DNA from: Bifidobacterium pullorum DSM 20433 | Lineage (GTDB): Bacteria > Actinomycetota > Actinomycetes > Actinomycetales > Bifidobacteriaceae | Direction: 5' to 3' | DNA length: 64,000 nucleotides | Assembly (NCBI RefSeq): GCF_000771405.1 | Contig: NZ_JDUI01000001.1 | Coordinates: forward strand, 265,203 to 329,202 | In this document: positions 16,309 through 26,477 of the stretch, in pieces | Numbering within the stretch: position 1 is the stretch's first letter | Layout: each line of letters begins with the position of its first letter | The notes under the pieces: model-generated | The model's input: the letters and a program-made list of their open reading frames with translations, nothing else | What the model was told of the DNA's origin: nothing | The model's database searches: none | Program-made: the position numbers and the translations under genes

Positions 16309-18459
16309 CTAGGCGGACTCGGCGATGGTGGCGAGGAACCGTTCGCCGTACAGATTCAGCTTGTTCTCGCCCACGCCGTGGACCTCCAGGAATTCCGCGG
16401 GCGTACGCGGCCGTTTGGCGCACATGTCGCGCAGGGTCTTGTCCGAGAACACGATGTACGGCGGCTTGCCGATCTCCTGCGCGATATCCCGGCGCAACGC
16501 CCGCAGCCGCTCGAACAGCATCTCGTCGGCGTCGGTGAGTTCGGCGGCATCCTGCGCGGCCACGGCCGGGGAGCCCCCGGTGCCGTATGTTCCGCCCACA
16601 TGCCGGGGCGCGGCGCCCCGCCCCGAGGCGGCACCCTCCCTGCGTTCCACACGTTTGATCGCATACCGGAACTCGGGGGTCACGGTTTCCGCCGCCCGCG
16701 GGCCGAAACGCACGATCGGCAGCCGCCCCTCGGAGATGAACAGGAACCCGTCGGTGGCCATCTGACTGAGCACATCCCGCACCCGCGCTTCGGGCACATC
16801 GCGCAGCACACCGTAGCTGGGGCATCGGTCCAGTCCTCGGGAGACCACGTCCTGCGCCTGCGAGCCGCGCAGCACGGCCACGATCTTGCCGGAGCCGAAC
16901 GACTGGTTCACGTCATGCACGCATCGGCTGATCGCCCGCGCGATGTCGGTCACGTCGATGGTCTCGAACGTGCTCTCACAGTTCGAGCAGTTGCCGCAAT
17001 GCGCGTCACGTCCGTCATCCGACTCGCCGAAGTAGCGGGTCATGTACCGGTGCAGGCAGTCGGTGGTCCGGCAGTAGCCGATCATGCCGTCCAGCAGCCG
17101 ACGCCGGCTCATACGCACGATCTCGCGCTCCTCGGGGGTCAGCCGTTCGTTCTCGTTGTCGGTGTCGAGCAGCCGCCGGCGGGTCACGATGTCGCCCTCG
17201 TTCCACAGCAGCGTGCACCGGCTGGGTTCGCCGTCGCGCCCGGCGCGCCCCGCCTCCTGATAGTAGGCCTCGATGCTTTCGGGCATGTTGTGGTGGATGA
17301 CGAACCGCACATTCGATTTGTCGATGCCCATGCCGAAGGCGTTGGTGGCCACGACCACTGGCACCCGGTCGGTGACGAAGTCGCGTTGCGCCCGCCCACG
17401 TTGGTCGGCCAGCATGCCGCCGTGGTAGGCGACCGCAATCGACGCTCCCCCATCGCCGCCGAAAGTCTCCGCGCCCGCCGCGGAGGGCCCCGCAGCGCCG
17501 CCGTTTTCGGCTGTATCGACGACGACGCCGCGCCCGCCGTCACCTGCGCCGAAGACTCCGGCACCGGCGGCCGATCCAGACGCCGTTCCGGCCGCCGCTC
17601 GCAGCTGCGGCACGATCTGGTTGATCGTTTCGGCGAGTGCCTCGGTCTCCTTGCGCGTGGAGCAGTACACGATGCCCGAATCCTGCGGGTGCGCGGCGAT
17701 GTACTGCGCCACCCATGCGGCCTTGTGCTTGGTCTCCAGGCGGATGACGTCGAAGTACAGGTTCGGCCGGTCGAATCCGGTGACGGTCACCAGCGGGTCG
17801 CGCAGGCCCAGCAGCGTGACGATGTCGCGCCTCACGCGTTCGGTGGCGGTGGCGGTGAACGCGGCGACGGTGGGCCGCTGCGGCAGCGAGGCAATGAACT
17901 CGCCGATGCCGAGATATGCGGAGCGGAAATCCTGACCCCACTGGGATACGCAATGCGCCTCGTCAACGGCGACGAGCGCGATCGGCACCTGTGCCGCGAA
18001 CCGTTGGAACCGTTCGGTTTCCAGCCGTTCGGGGGCCACGTACAGCAGCCTGACCTGTCCTGCGGCGGCCTGGGCCAGCACCATGCCCTGTTCGTCCGGA
18101 TCCTGCGTGGTGTTGATGTACGCGGCGTTCAGACCCGCGTCATTCAACCCATCCACCTGGTCACGCATCAGCGAGATCAGCGGCGAGACGACGATGGTGA
18201 CGCCCGGCAACAATGCGGCGGGGATCTGATAGCACACGGATTTGCCGGCACCGGTCGGCATGACGCCGAGCACATCCCTGCCGGCCATGATCGTTTCGAC
18301 CAGCCCCTCCTGTCCGGGCCGGAACGAATCGTAGCCGAAGTACCGTTTGAGCGCGGCCAGCGCCCGCGCCGCGACGCCATCCACGGCATCCGCGTTATCC
18401 GAGCCGCTCGGGAGACCCGCGTCTCCTGTGATATCCGTCATATCCGCATCGCCAACCAT
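16309..18459 (-). CDS. recQ: ATP-dependent DNA helicase RecQ
   Basis: A 716-residue 3'-5' helicase for recombination and repair. In order it has the RecQ motif 0 (YFGYDSFRPGQEGLVETIMAGRD), Walker A MPTGAGKSVCYQIPA, DEAH box VAVDEAHCVSQWGQDFR, motifs III (AFTATATERVRRDI) and VI (QEAGRAGRDGEPSRC), the zinc cysteines C..CGNCSNC, a winged helix and a C-terminal HRDC domain (about 635-716). Between the two helicase halves an Ala/Gly-rich insert of about 50 residues (GVFGAGDGGRGVVVDTAENG and following) interrupts the usual short loop. ATG 18459 (MVGDADMTD) is used; TTG 18468 and ATG 18432 are alternatives, and no clear ribosome binding site decides. Confidence 0.94.
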   Translation of the reverse strand: MVGDADMTDITGDAGLPSGSDNADAVDGVAARALAALKRYFGYDSFRPGQEGLVETIMAGRDVLGVMPTGAGKSVCYQIPAALLPGVTIVVSPLISLMRDQVDGLNDAGLNAAYINTTQDPDEQGMVLAQAAAGQVRLLYVAPERLETERFQRFAAQVPIALVAVDEAHCVSQWGQDFRSAYLGIGEFIASLPQRPTVAAFTATATERVRRDIVTLLGLRDPLVTVTGFDRPNLYFDVIRLETKHKAAWVAQYIAAHPQDSGIVYCSTRKETEALAETINQIVPQLRAAAGTASGSAAGAGVFGAGDGGRGVVVDTAENGGAAGPSAAGAETFGGDGGASIAVAYHGGMLADQRGRAQRDFVTDRVPVVVATNAFGMGIDKSNVRFVIHHNMPESIEAYYQEAGRAGRDGEPSRCTLLWNEGDIVTRRRLLDTDNENERLTPEEREIVRMSRRRLLDGMIGYCRTTDCLHRYMTRYFGESDDGRDAHCGNCSNCESTFETIDVTDIARAISRCVHDVNQSFGSGKIVAVLRGSQAQDVVSRGLDRCPSYGVLRDVPEARVRDVLSQMATDGFLFISEGRLPIVRFGPRAAETVTPEFRYAIKRVERREGAASGRGAAPRHVGGTYGTGGSPAVAAQDAAELTDADEMLFERLRALRRDIAQEIGKPPYIVFSDKTLRDMCAKRPRTPAEFLEVHGVGENKLNLYGERFLATIAESA

Positions 18460-18501
18460 ACCGTCCAAGTCTAGCCGAGCGCCATGGATGACGGTAGATA
18501 T

Positions 18502-19515
18502 CTACAGATACCGTTCGACCAGCGCGGGAGCGGACGTGCGTTCGACCACGTCGGCAAAACCGTGGGCGCGCATCCAGTCATCGTTGAAGATCTTCGACAT
18601 GTAGCCACGGCCGGAATCCGGCAGCAGCACCACCATCAGCTGGTTCTCGTCCAGATCATGCTCACGCGCGTACCGGATCGCCGCAGCCACGGCCATGCCG
18701 GACGACCCGCCGACCAGCAGTCCCTCCTCGCGGGCGAGCCGCCGCGTCATCTCGAACGAGTCGGCGTCCGGCACCGGCACGATCCCGTCGATGACGGACG
18801 GATCGTAGACCTCGGGCACCTCCTCCTTGCCGGCACCCTCCACCAGGAACGGGTGGGTACGCCCCTCCCCGGATGAGAACACCGAACCGTCCGGATCCGC
18901 GCCGATGACGGTGATCGCACCGCCGGAGATCTCCTTGAGATACCGCCCGGCGCCAGTGATGGTGCCGCCGGTACCGATGCCGGCGACAAAATGGGTGACC
19001 AGTCCATCGGTATCCCGCCAGATCTCCGGGCCGGTGGTCCGGTAGTGGCTGTCCGGACCGTTCGGGTTCGCATATTGGTTCGGCATGTAGCCGCCGGGAA
19101 TCGTTGACGCCAACCGTCGCGCAACCGAATAATACGAGCCCGGATCATCCGGTTCCAGACCGCTCGGGGTCACGACGACCTCGGCGCCGTAGGCCCGGAG
19201 CACGTCGCGCTTGTCCTGCGAGACCTTGTCCTGCATGACGGCGATCATCCGGTAGCCGCGCTGCTGGGCGAGCAGGGCCAGACCGACACCGGTGTTGCCG
19301 CTGGTCGGTTCGACGATCACGCCGCCGGGCTTCAACTCGCCGGAGCGTTCCGCCGCGTCGATGATGCGTTCGGCGATGCGGTCCTTGGACGAACCGCCGG
19401 GATTGAGATACTCGACCTTGACCGCGATGGTGGCGCGCACGCCGGTGGCGACACTGTTGAGACGGATGAGCGGGGTGTTGCCGATCAGATCGGTGATACG
19501 GGTATGGATGGTCAT
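18502..19515 (-). CDS. Cystathionine beta-synthase-type enzyme lacking the CBS domains
   Basis: A 337-residue fold-type II PLP enzyme. The PLP lysine is K44 in NPGGSSKDRIAERII; PTSGNTGVGLALLAQQRGY and VAGIGTGGTITGAGRYLKEI bind the cofactor phosphate. The SSKDR motif and the C-terminal block SGRGYMSKIFNDDWMRAHGF match actinobacterial cystathionine beta-synthases more than O-acetylserine sulfhydrylases. In those relatives two regulatory CBS domains (about 120 residues) follow that block. Here the protein ends some 20 residues later, so the Bateman module is absent. It probably condenses homocysteine (product of LuxS nearby) with serine, or acts as a cysteine synthase; sequence alone does not settle this. 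The start is ATG 19515, behind GAAGG. Confidence 0.82.
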   Translation of the reverse strand: MTIHTRITDLIGNTPLIRLNSVATGVRATIAVKVEYLNPGGSSKDRIAERIIDAAERSGELKPGGVIVEPTSGNTGVGLALLAQQRGYRMIAVMQDKVSQDKRDVLRAYGAEVVVTPSGLEPDDPGSYYSVARRLASTIPGGYMPNQYANPNGPDSHYRTTGPEIWRDTDGLVTHFVAGIGTGGTITGAGRYLKEISGGAITVIGADPDGSVFSSGEGRTHPFLVEGAGKEEVPEVYDPSVIDGIVPVPDADSFEMTRRLAREEGLLVGGSSGMAVAAAIRYAREHDLDENQLMVVLLPDSGRGYMSKIFNDDWMRAHGFADVVERTSAPALVERYL

Positions 19516-19784
19516 GATGCTGCCTTCTGCGAGTTGTTGACGGTTGCGGAATCGAAGTCGGAGGAACGGACGATGCGACCGCGGGTGCGGCCCGATTCAG
19601 CGACAACAACAGCAGCGAATGATCATGCTGCGAGCATAGCAAGCCGGATATGGAACCGGCACCCCATGTCCACCATGCAGACGCGTCCTACCACAGCACC
19701 GGCAGCATCTGCAGTCGGGGAATCTCGCGACGCCGGACCAGCAGCGCGCACAGTCCGTCACCGAATCTGTTCGAAAAGCCGGTC

Positions 19785-22595
19785 CTACAACACGGACTTG
19801 AGGTACCGCCCGGTGACTGAGTCGGGGTTCGCGGCGATATCCTCGGGCGTGCCGACCGCCACGATGCGGCCGCCATCCTCGCCGCCGCCGGGGCCCATGT
19901 CGATGACGAAGTCGGCGTTGGCGATCATGTCCAGATCGTGTTCGATCACGACGATCGTGGCACCACCGTCGAGCAGGCGCTGCAATACGGCGATCAGCGT
20001 GCGCACGTCCAGCGGGTGCAGGCCGGTGGTCGGCTCGTCGAGCACGAACATCGACGTGTGCTGCTTCTTGCCCAGCTCATTCGACAGCTTCAGCCGTTGC
20101 GCCTCGCCGCCGGACAGCGACGGCGTGTCCTCGCCGAGCGTCAGATACCCCAATCCCAACGACGACAGCGTCTCCAACGCCGTATGGATGCGCCGGCACA
20201 GCGTCGGGGCAATACGGTCACCCGCACCGACCTGCGAGGCATCGCCGGCCCGCACGGCGTCGGCGGCCCGCACGGCGTTGTCGCCCCCGGCAACCGACCC
20301 GTTCGACGCAGCCGGTCCGGCATCGCGCGCCTCGCATTTCACCGCCCTCTTCGGGTCGAACACCGACAAGGCCTCATCCACGCTCAGCGCCAGCACCTCC
20401 GGCATCGTCAGTCCTTGCGGGCGGGTCGGCGTCGCCAGACGCACCGTATCAGCCTCGGCGCGGAACCGTCGGCCTTCGCAGCTCGGGCAGGGAATCGTCA
20501 CGTCAGGCAGGAACTGGATGTCCAGGTCCACCCGCCCGGTGCCGTCGCACTGCGGGCAACGCAGCGAACCGGTGTTGTAGGAGAAATCGGCGACCTTGTA
20601 GCCCTTCCCCCTGGCCGCGTCCGTGCCGGCGAAGGCGCGCCGCAGCATGTCCATCACGCCCGAATAGGTGGCGAGCGTGGAGCGCACGTTGATGCCGATC
20701 GGCGTCGAGTCGACGATGCGGACACGGTCGATGCCCGCCGGATCGATCGACGTAACGTGCGCCGGCAGCAGACGGTCCTCCGCACACGCTTCGATTGCCG
20801 GCACCAGCGATTCCAGAATCATCGTGGTCTTGCCGGAACCGGAAACGCCGGTGACCGCGGTGAGCCGCCCGCGCGGGATTGCGACATCCAAAGCGCGCAC
20901 GGTGTGGACCGGCGCGGTGGCCATGCGCAGCCATCTGCGGTTAGTTGCGGATTCGCAACTAACCGCAGACTGCTCCGCATCCACGTCAGACTCCGCCACC
21001 GCCACGTCTTCCTCCTCGATATCCCGGAACGACGCAACTCCCGCCGCGGACGCGCCGGAGATAGCGGGCGACTGCCCTGCCCAATCAGTCGGCAACGGGC
21101 CCGTCCAATCCGCCGGCAACGACGGAATTGCCGCTCGCTCACGAATGACCGACGGCTCCCGGCCGGTCAGGAATCCGGCGATGCGGGATTCGGGGTTCAC
21201 GGCAATCTGTTCAGGCGTGCCCTGCGCGAGAATCCGCCCGCCTTCCCGTCCGGCGCCGGGCCCCATCTCGATGAAATGGTCGGCGGCGCGCAGCACACGC
21301 ACGTCATGGTCGACGAACACCACCGAATTGCCGGCGTCGAGCAGGTCATGCATCACGCCGATCAACCCCTCGATGTTCGCCGGATGCAGGCCTGTGCTCG
21401 GCTCATCCAGCACGTACAGTACGCCCGTGGTCTCGTTGCGCACCGCGCGCGACAGTTGCGCACGCTGGCGTTCGCCGGTCGACAGCGACGCCGACGAACG
21501 GTCCAGCGTCAGGTACCCCAAGCCCAACTGCATCAGACGGCCGCCCATCTCCCGCAGCGTGGCGACCAGCGTTGCCGCCATGTCCCGCATCTCGGCGGGC
21601 AGTCCATCCGGCACGCCCTTCGCCCATGCCAGCACGTCACGCAGCGGCATCGCCGTCACCTCGGCCAATCCGTATCCGCCGATTCGCGGGGCGCGCGCCG
21701 CCTCACTCAGACGCGTGCCGCCGCAATCCGGGCAGGTGCGTTCCACCAGGAACTTGGCCACCTTGGCGAACCGCTTCTCATCGGTGGCGCGTTCCAGCTC
21801 CTTCAGCACGGTCAGTCGCGCGTTGCGGAAGGTGAAGTCCAGATCATGTACGCCCTTCATCGACGTGACGACGATATGCTTCTTCTCCTCGGGACCGTTG
21901 AACACGATCTCGCGCTCGGCGTCGGTCAGACTGCGGAACGGCACGTTCGTGCGCACGCCGAATTCACGGACGATATCCGGTTGCACGTTGAACCCGAACG
22001 TGCGCCAAGGCACCACCGCCCCCTCGTCGATCGTCAGCGACTCGTCGGGAACCAGCGTGGCGTCGTCCACCTCGCGCACGATGCCGGTGCCTTGGCAACG
22101 CAGGCAGGCGCCGGTCGAATTGAACGCCAGGTCCTCGGCGCCCGGCCCCATGAAGGACACGCCGCACTCGGGGCATACGGTGTCGGCCCCGGTGGCCACG
22201 TCCAGCGAAGGCGGCGCGTAATGCCCGTTCGGGCAACGGTGGCTGGCCAGACGGGAGAACATGAGCCGCAGGACGTTGAGCAGTTCGGTCATCGTGCCGA
22301 AGGTCGAGCGCATGCCGCCCGCACCCGGACGCTGCCGCAGGGCCAGCGCCGGCGGCAGATAGCTTATCTCGTCGACCTGCGGACGCCGGGCCTGGGTCAT
22401 GCGCCGGCGCGTGTAGGTGGACAGCGCATCCAGATACCGGCGCGAGCCCTCGGCGTACAGCACGTCGAGCGCCAGCGACGACTTGCCCGAACCGGAGACG
22501 CCGGCGATGCCCACCAACGCATCCAGGGGGATGCTCACGTCGATGTTCCTGAGGTTGTTGACCCGGACCCCCGTAACCTTGATCGCCTTCGGCAT
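19785..22595 (-). CDS. UvrA-like excinuclease ATPase paralogue
   Basis: A 936-residue UvrA-family protein with two ABC domains: Walker A sites [14 protein letters not shown] (about 34) and [14 protein letters not shown], and signatures [15 protein letters not shown] and [15 protein letters not shown]. Zinc-type cysteine pairs are at [16 protein letters not shown] and CPQCDGTG. The gaps between domains differ from housekeeping UvrA, and the UvrB-interaction region looks reduced, so it fits the UvrA2/drug-resistance branch rather than UvrA proper. A low-complexity linker (about residues 480-560) contains [14 protein letters not shown] and an acidic run, and a 34-bp DNA palindrome lies in its coding sequence. 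ATG 22595 has AAAGGAG 6 bp upstream. Role in DNA damage or drug tolerance is inferred. Confidence 0.85.
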   Translation of the reverse strand: MPKAIKVTGVRVNNLRNIDVSIPLDALVGIAGVSGSGKSSLALDVLYAEGSRRYLDALSTYTRRRMTQARRPQVDEISYLPPALALRQRPGAGGMRSTFGTMTELLNVLRLMFSRLASHRCPNGHYAPPSLDVATGADTVCPECGVSFMGPGAEDLAFNSTGACLRCQGTGIVREVDDATLVPDESLTIDEGAVVPWRTFGFNVQPDIVREFGVRTNVPFRSLTDAEREIVFNGPEEKKHIVVTSMKGVHDLDFTFRNARLTVLKELERATDEKRFAKVAKFLVERTCPDCGGTRLSEAARAPRIGGYGLAEVTAMPLRDVLAWAKGVPDGLPAEMRDMAATLVATLREMGGRLMQLGLGYLTLDRSSASLSTGERQRAQLSRAVRNETTGVLYVLDEPSTGLHPANIEGLIGVMHDLLDAGNSVVFVDHDVRVLRAADHFIEMGPGAGREGGRILAQGTPEQIAVNPESRIAGFLTGREPSVIRERAAIPSLPADWTGPLPTDWAGQSPAISGASAAGVASFRDIEEEDVAVAESDVDAEQSAVSCESATNRRWLRMATAPVHTVRALDVAIPRGRLTAVTGVSGSGKTTMILESLVPAIEACAEDRLLPAHVTSIDPAGIDRVRIVDSTPIGINVRSTLATYSGVMDMLRRAFAGTDAARGKGYKVADFSYNTGSLRCPQCDGTGRVDLDIQFLPDVTIPCPSCEGRRFRAEADTVRLATPTRPQGLTMPEVLALSVDEALSVFDPKRAVKCEARDAGPAASNGSVAGGDNAVRAADAVRAGDASQVGAGDRIAPTLCRRIHTALETLSSLGLGYLTLGEDTPSLSGGEAQRLKLSNELGKKQHTSMFVLDEPTTGLHPLDVRTLIAVLQRLLDGGATIVVIEHDLDMIANADFVIDMGPGGGEDGGRIVAVGTPEDIAANPDSVTGRYLKSVL
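20935..20968. repeat. 34-bp perfect palindrome inside the UvrA-like gene
   Basis: CTGCGGTTAGTTGCG (20935-20949) and CGCAACTAACCGCAG (20954-20968) are perfect complements around GATT. It is encoded in the low-complexity linker between the two ATPase halves and stays in frame. Confidence 0.8.
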
Positions 22596-22633
22596 CACGC
22601 GCTCCTTTCGCCTTCCCTCTCATCGTAGCCGCG

Positions 22634-22748
22634 GGGCGACACGCGGAAGTGGTGGCAAACCTACCCCGGAAGTTTGCCGGGATTGTTGGTTTTCCGCGAA
22701 AGTCGGCAAACTTCAGGGGTAGGTTTGCCACGCATCGGCGTGTCGCCC
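22634..22748. repeat. 115-bp nested palindrome upstream of the UvrA-like gene
   Basis: Three concentric arm pairs: GGGCGACACGC (22634-22644) with GCGTGTCGCCC (22738-22748); TGGCAAACCTACCCC (22653-22667) with GGGGTAGGTTTGCCA (22716-22730); GAAGTTTGCC (22669-22678) with GGCAAACTTC (22705-22714). All are perfect. It lies between divergent genes, where both promoters would be expected. Confidence 0.8.
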
Positions 22749-22842
22749 ACCCCCGTAGAGGGGGCGGCCCGCAGCCGCCACGGCTACGATGGAAATGTCA
22801 CGCCCAGCGCCGTGTCGCGTGTCTGATTATGAAGGAGTTCCC

Positions 22843-24108
22843 ATGTCGGCTGCCGCATCCATACCTTCCGCCACACCATCCGCCCCGGCGTCCGCGGAGC
22901 CGTCCGCCCGGGCGAACAGCAAGATTCCGCTGCTGATGAAGATCTACGGCGTCATCTCGCTGGTCAGCGGCGCGACCGTGCTGGTGGGCGGTGCGCTGAT
23001 CATCTGGTCGCTGGCCAACGGCGGCGCCGATGCCGTCGGGCACTCATACCACGTCACGCTGACGGTGACGTTGACCGTCATCCAACTCGTGCTGGTGTTC
23101 GTCCACTGCATCTCCGCCATAGCGTTCGGCATCTCGCTGCTGCGCAACCGGCGCCGGCATGCGGCGCTCTACGCCTATCTGCTGGTGCTGCTGAACATCG
23201 TGATCGGTCTCATCACCATCATGTTGTTGGGCTTCAAAGGCCATGTGGCCGATCCGCTGATCCGCATCGCGATCCTTCTGGTCATCGCCGCCACCGTGGA
23301 TCCGTCGCTCAACCGCGAGCGCGAGCTGGCACGCCAACGGCGCGACAAGGAGCTCGCGCAGGAGGCCGCCGCCGGCACGCTCGGGCGCGCCAAGGACGGC
23401 CGCGGGTTCATCGAGTTGAACTTCTTCAACCTGTTCTGGGTGTTCACGGTCTGTTGCGTGATCGGCCTGATCATCGAGACGATCTACCACATGGTGATCG
23501 TCGATCCCGGCCACTATCAGGACCGCGCGGGCATGCTGTTCGGCCCGTTCTCGCCGATCTACGGATTTGGCGCCACGTTGATGACCATCGCACTCAACCG
23601 GTTCTACAAAGCCAATCCGCTCATCATCTTCCTGGTGTCGGCCGTGATCGGCGGCGCGTTCGAGGCGGCGACCAGCTGGTTCATGGAGGTGTCGTTCGGC
23701 GCGGTGGCTTGGGATTATTCCGGGTTCACGATCTTCGGCCTGTTCCCCGACCCGATCGCCGAGCTGACCGGCGGACGCACCAGCACGCTGTTCATGTGCA
23801 TGTGGGGCGCGCTCGGGTTCGTGTGGATCAAATTCTGCCTGCCATGGTTGCTGCGGCTGATCAACCGCATCCCCTGGCAATGGCGGTACGCGGTCACCAC
23901 GGTGTGCGCGCTGCTCATGCTGGTCAACGGCGTGATGACCCTGCAGTCGCTGGAGTGCTGGTATGACCGCGAGTCCGGACTGCAGCCGAACTCGCCGGTC
24001 GAGGTGTTCTACGCCAAGCATTTCGACAACGCATACATGCAGCACCGCTTCCAAAGCATGACGATCACACCGGAGAAGACGGCCCGCGTGCCCGGGGCCG
24101 CGAACTGA
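22843..24108 (+). CDS. CmpB/ABC-transporter type IV-like membrane protein (PF06541-type)
   Basis: A 421-residue membrane protein. The N-terminus is Ala/Ser/Pro-rich and cytoplasmic. About four helices follow (residues 30-150, e.g. TVLVGGALIIWSLANGG and LNIVIGLITIMLLGF), then a charged loop (NRERELARQRRDKELAQEAA), then a second membrane block from NLFWVFTVCCVIGLIIETIY with GMLFGPFSPIYGFGATLM. That GPFSPIYGFG signature is typical of the so-called putative ABC-transporter type IV family, which has no proven transport role. ATG 22843 has GAAGGAG 6 bp upstream. It stands alone, flanked by palindromic repeats on both sides. Function is unknown. Confidence 0.75.
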   Translation: MSAAASIPSATPSAPASAEPSARANSKIPLLMKIYGVISLVSGATVLVGGALIIWSLANGGADAVGHSYHVTLTVTLTVIQLVLVFVHCISAIAFGISLLRNRRRHAALYAYLLVLLNIVIGLITIMLLGFKGHVADPLIRIAILLVIAATVDPSLNRERELARQRRDKELAQEAAAGTLGRAKDGRGFIELNFFNLFWVFTVCCVIGLIIETIYHMVIVDPGHYQDRAGMLFGPFSPIYGFGATLMTIALNRFYKANPLIIFLVSAVIGGAFEAATSWFMEVSFGAVAWDYSGFTIFGLFPDPIAELTGGRTSTLFMCMWGALGFVWIKFCLPWLLRLINRIPWQWRYAVTTVCALLMLVNGVMTLQSLECWYDRESGLQPNSPVEVFYAKHFDNAYMQHRFQSMTITPEKTARVPGAAN

Positions 24109-24190
24109 GGTTCGCACTACTTCGGGTTTTCCCATCCGGACCGGCGGAAAATGGCGAGTCCGGATGGGAAACCTTGAAGTAGTGCGAACC
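24109..24190. repeat. GGTTCGCACTAC inverted-repeat element, copy 1
   Basis: GGTTCGCACTACTTC (24109-24123) is perfectly complementary to GAAGTAGTGCGAACC (24176-24190). Inside, GGTTTTCCCATCCGGA (24125-24140) pairs with TCCGGATGGGAAACC (24159-24173). It begins at the base after the stop codon of the membrane protein gene and ends 6 bp before the stop of the convergent GH120 gene, so it can act as a bidirectional terminator. The same outer arms recur at 29771-29854 with a different interior. Confidence 0.8.
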
Positions 24191-24196
24191 CCGTGT

Positions 24197-26185
24197 TCAC
24201 CACAACGGCTGCTCGGCCCCGTCGGACTGCGCCAGCGGCCCCGGCACCACGGCCACACCGCGGTGGCCGCCGAAATAGTCGCGGTCGAAGACGATGGCCG
24301 TGCCATCCGGATTCTCGAAGCGCTGCTCCGGTTCGAATGCGCACCCCAGCACGTCGCTGTCGACCATGCCGGCGCGGAACTCGCCCAGCACGTCATACAG
24401 GTTGGTCCTCAGGCGCGGTCGACCGTCCTCGCCGACCACCACATCCACGCTCACCGGATGCTCGGCGTCGACCAGACAGTCGGTCTCATGCTTCCACGCC
24501 TTCGCGCCGTTCAGGTACGCATTGCCGCGGCACCAGACCGGCAGGCTGTGGAAATGTCCGGGCTCGAGCTTGCCCATGTCGGGGGTGTCGGTGTCCATGT
24601 CGAACATCGCGATCCACTCGTCGTAGGTCGGATACTCGTCCATCACATGCGTGCCGACCTCGCGGTTCTCCTCGTCGAAACCGTCATCATTGTCATGCAG
24701 GGTGACGAACGGCTCGGCCGGCCACTTCTGTACGAAGATGTTGTTGTAGAACCGGTCATCGCCATGCAGGATCGTCATGAAGCCCATGACCTCGGTGCGG
24801 TGCGGCATATGGTACGGAGTGTAGCGCCAGGTCGTGCCGCCGCCCACACAGGTCAGCGCACCGCAGATGAGGTTGTGGACCATGGCCACGCCTTGGGTGG
24901 CGAATCGCAGTGCGGCATCGGACAGCAGGATGTTGTTGTCGATGAGCGTGGGGCCGTGACTGACCTCCACGAACAGGTCCTGGCTGCACATGCCGCCCTT
25001 GAGCTGCTTGGCGAACGCCGGACGCTGGTTGTCGTGCAGCAGGTTCTGGCTGATGCGCGTGCCTTGCGCCTCCCAGTCGCACCAGATGCCCATCGTGCAG
25101 TGGTGGATCCAGTTGCGGCGCATCGTCACGTCGATGGCCGCGTGCATCTTGATGCCGGCGATTTCGGCGCCGCCCAGCTCCATCATGTTGTTGATGTGAT
25201 GGATGTGGTTGTCCTCGATCAGCGAGAACACGCCGCCCATGCGTCCGATGATGCCGCCCTGCTGGCAGTCGTGGATGTTGCAGCGGCGGATGATATGGCC
25301 GCCGACCTTCTCCTTGAGCCAGCCGTGGTATTGGCCGCGGCAGACGGCGTCACGCTCCATCTGGGTCGGGCTCTTGACGTGCCGGGTGGTGAAGTAGTGA
25401 TCGTTGTCCGGATCGTAGTACTTGCCCAGCGAGATGCCGGCGCACTTGCTGTTGCTGATCTCGCAGTCCTCGATGATCCATCCCTTGGACCAGTGCGGGC
25501 CGATCATGCCGTCCTGGTAGGCGGCCGGTGGCGCCCAGGTGGTCGCGGCCTTGGTGACGACGAATCCGCTGACCGTGATGTAGCCGACGCCGGTTTCCGA
25601 CGGCATGAAGCATTCGCGGCGCACGTTGATCTCGACGTTCTCCTCGTTGGGGTTGCGCCCCTGGAAGTTCGCGTAGATCACGGTCCGGTCGCCGTCCTGC
25701 TCCGCGTACCACTGGTAAACGGAGGCCTCCGGCTCCCATGAGGTTTCGGAGGGTTCGGCCTTGAGGCAATCCTCCACGCTCGCGGCCTCGTACATCATCT
25801 TGTCGTTGAGGTAGACCGCGCCCGTGTGCTTGCTGCGTCCGGCGAAGTACCAGTCGCCGTACACGTAGGTGGTGTACGGGTTGTAGGTGCCGAACACCGT
25901 GTTGTCAATGCGGGCGACCCACACGTCACCCTGATACGGTTCCCAGTCGCGCACCTGTTCAGCACCGGTGATCACCGCGCCCAGCGGTTCGACGCTGCGG
26001 TAGGTGATGCGCGCGTCCTCGGTGCCCGCGTGGCGGGGGTTCACGTATTCGCGGTAGATGCCGGGGGCGACGAGCACCTCGTCGCCGGGCATGGCGACGC
26101 GAGCCGCGTCGTCGATGTGCCGGAACGGACGCGATTCGCTGCCGTCGCCGTCGCGTTCCGCATTGATGTCCACGTAGATTCGCAT
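24197..26185 (-). CDS. GH120-family beta-xylosidase
   Basis: A 662-residue right-handed beta-helix glycosidase. Blocks shared with the characterised GH120 beta-xylosidases include VMAGD-like VAMPGDEVLVAPGIYREYV, YANFQGRNPNEENVEINVRR, WSKGWIIEDCEISNSKC, GGVFSLIEDNHIHHI, EIAGIKMHAAIDVTMRRNWI and WCDWEAQGTRISQNLLHDN. There is no signal peptide, so it should act in the cytoplasm on imported xylo-oligosaccharides, removing xylose from their ends. ATG 26185 (MRIYVDIN) is chosen because it matches the family N-terminus and has GGGGA about 9 bp upstream; ATG 26209 would add eight residues. There is no dedicated transporter gene beside it. A plausible promoter (TTGTAC, 18 bp, TAAGAT) lies about 75-105 bp upstream. 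Confidence 0.88.
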   Translation of the reverse strand: MRIYVDINAERDGDGSESRPFRHIDDAARVAMPGDEVLVAPGIYREYVNPRHAGTEDARITYRSVEPLGAVITGAEQVRDWEPYQGDVWVARIDNTVFGTYNPYTTYVYGDWYFAGRSKHTGAVYLNDKMMYEAASVEDCLKAEPSETSWEPEASVYQWYAEQDGDRTVIYANFQGRNPNEENVEINVRRECFMPSETGVGYITVSGFVVTKAATTWAPPAAYQDGMIGPHWSKGWIIEDCEISNSKCAGISLGKYYDPDNDHYFTTRHVKSPTQMERDAVCRGQYHGWLKEKVGGHIIRRCNIHDCQQGGIIGRMGGVFSLIEDNHIHHINNMMELGGAEIAGIKMHAAIDVTMRRNWIHHCTMGIWCDWEAQGTRISQNLLHDNQRPAFAKQLKGGMCSQDLFVEVSHGPTLIDNNILLSDAALRFATQGVAMVHNLICGALTCVGGGTTWRYTPYHMPHRTEVMGFMTILHGDDRFYNNIFVQKWPAEPFVTLHDNDDGFDEENREVGTHVMDEYPTYDEWIAMFDMDTDTPDMGKLEPGHFHSLPVWCRGNAYLNGAKAWKHETDCLVDAEHPVSVDVVVGEDGRPRLRTNLYDVLGEFRAGMVDSDVLGCAFEPEQRFENPDGTAIVFDRDYFGGHRGVAVVPGPLAQSDGAEQPLW

Positions 26186-26477
26186 GGCTGGTTTCCCCAT
26201 TCGCTTCATTGCCGGTACGGAGCAGGCAGCGACGCCTCCTCCGCTTTAGTTTTGTCATCTTACATAATAGGAGCTCTTTGGTACAACGTCTACCTCAACG
26301 CCCGTCAAATCCCATATGGCGACTGCGCGCAAAGCAGGCGCGGCATTATCCCACATTCGCACGCAAAAGAAAAGTCTTGTTTTCCGCCATTTCGCCCGAT
26401 AGGTTGAAACCAGCATCGCCACCCGGCATCCACCGCGGCATCCAAGCCGCAGCCCGGCACAACACAAAGGACGCACC

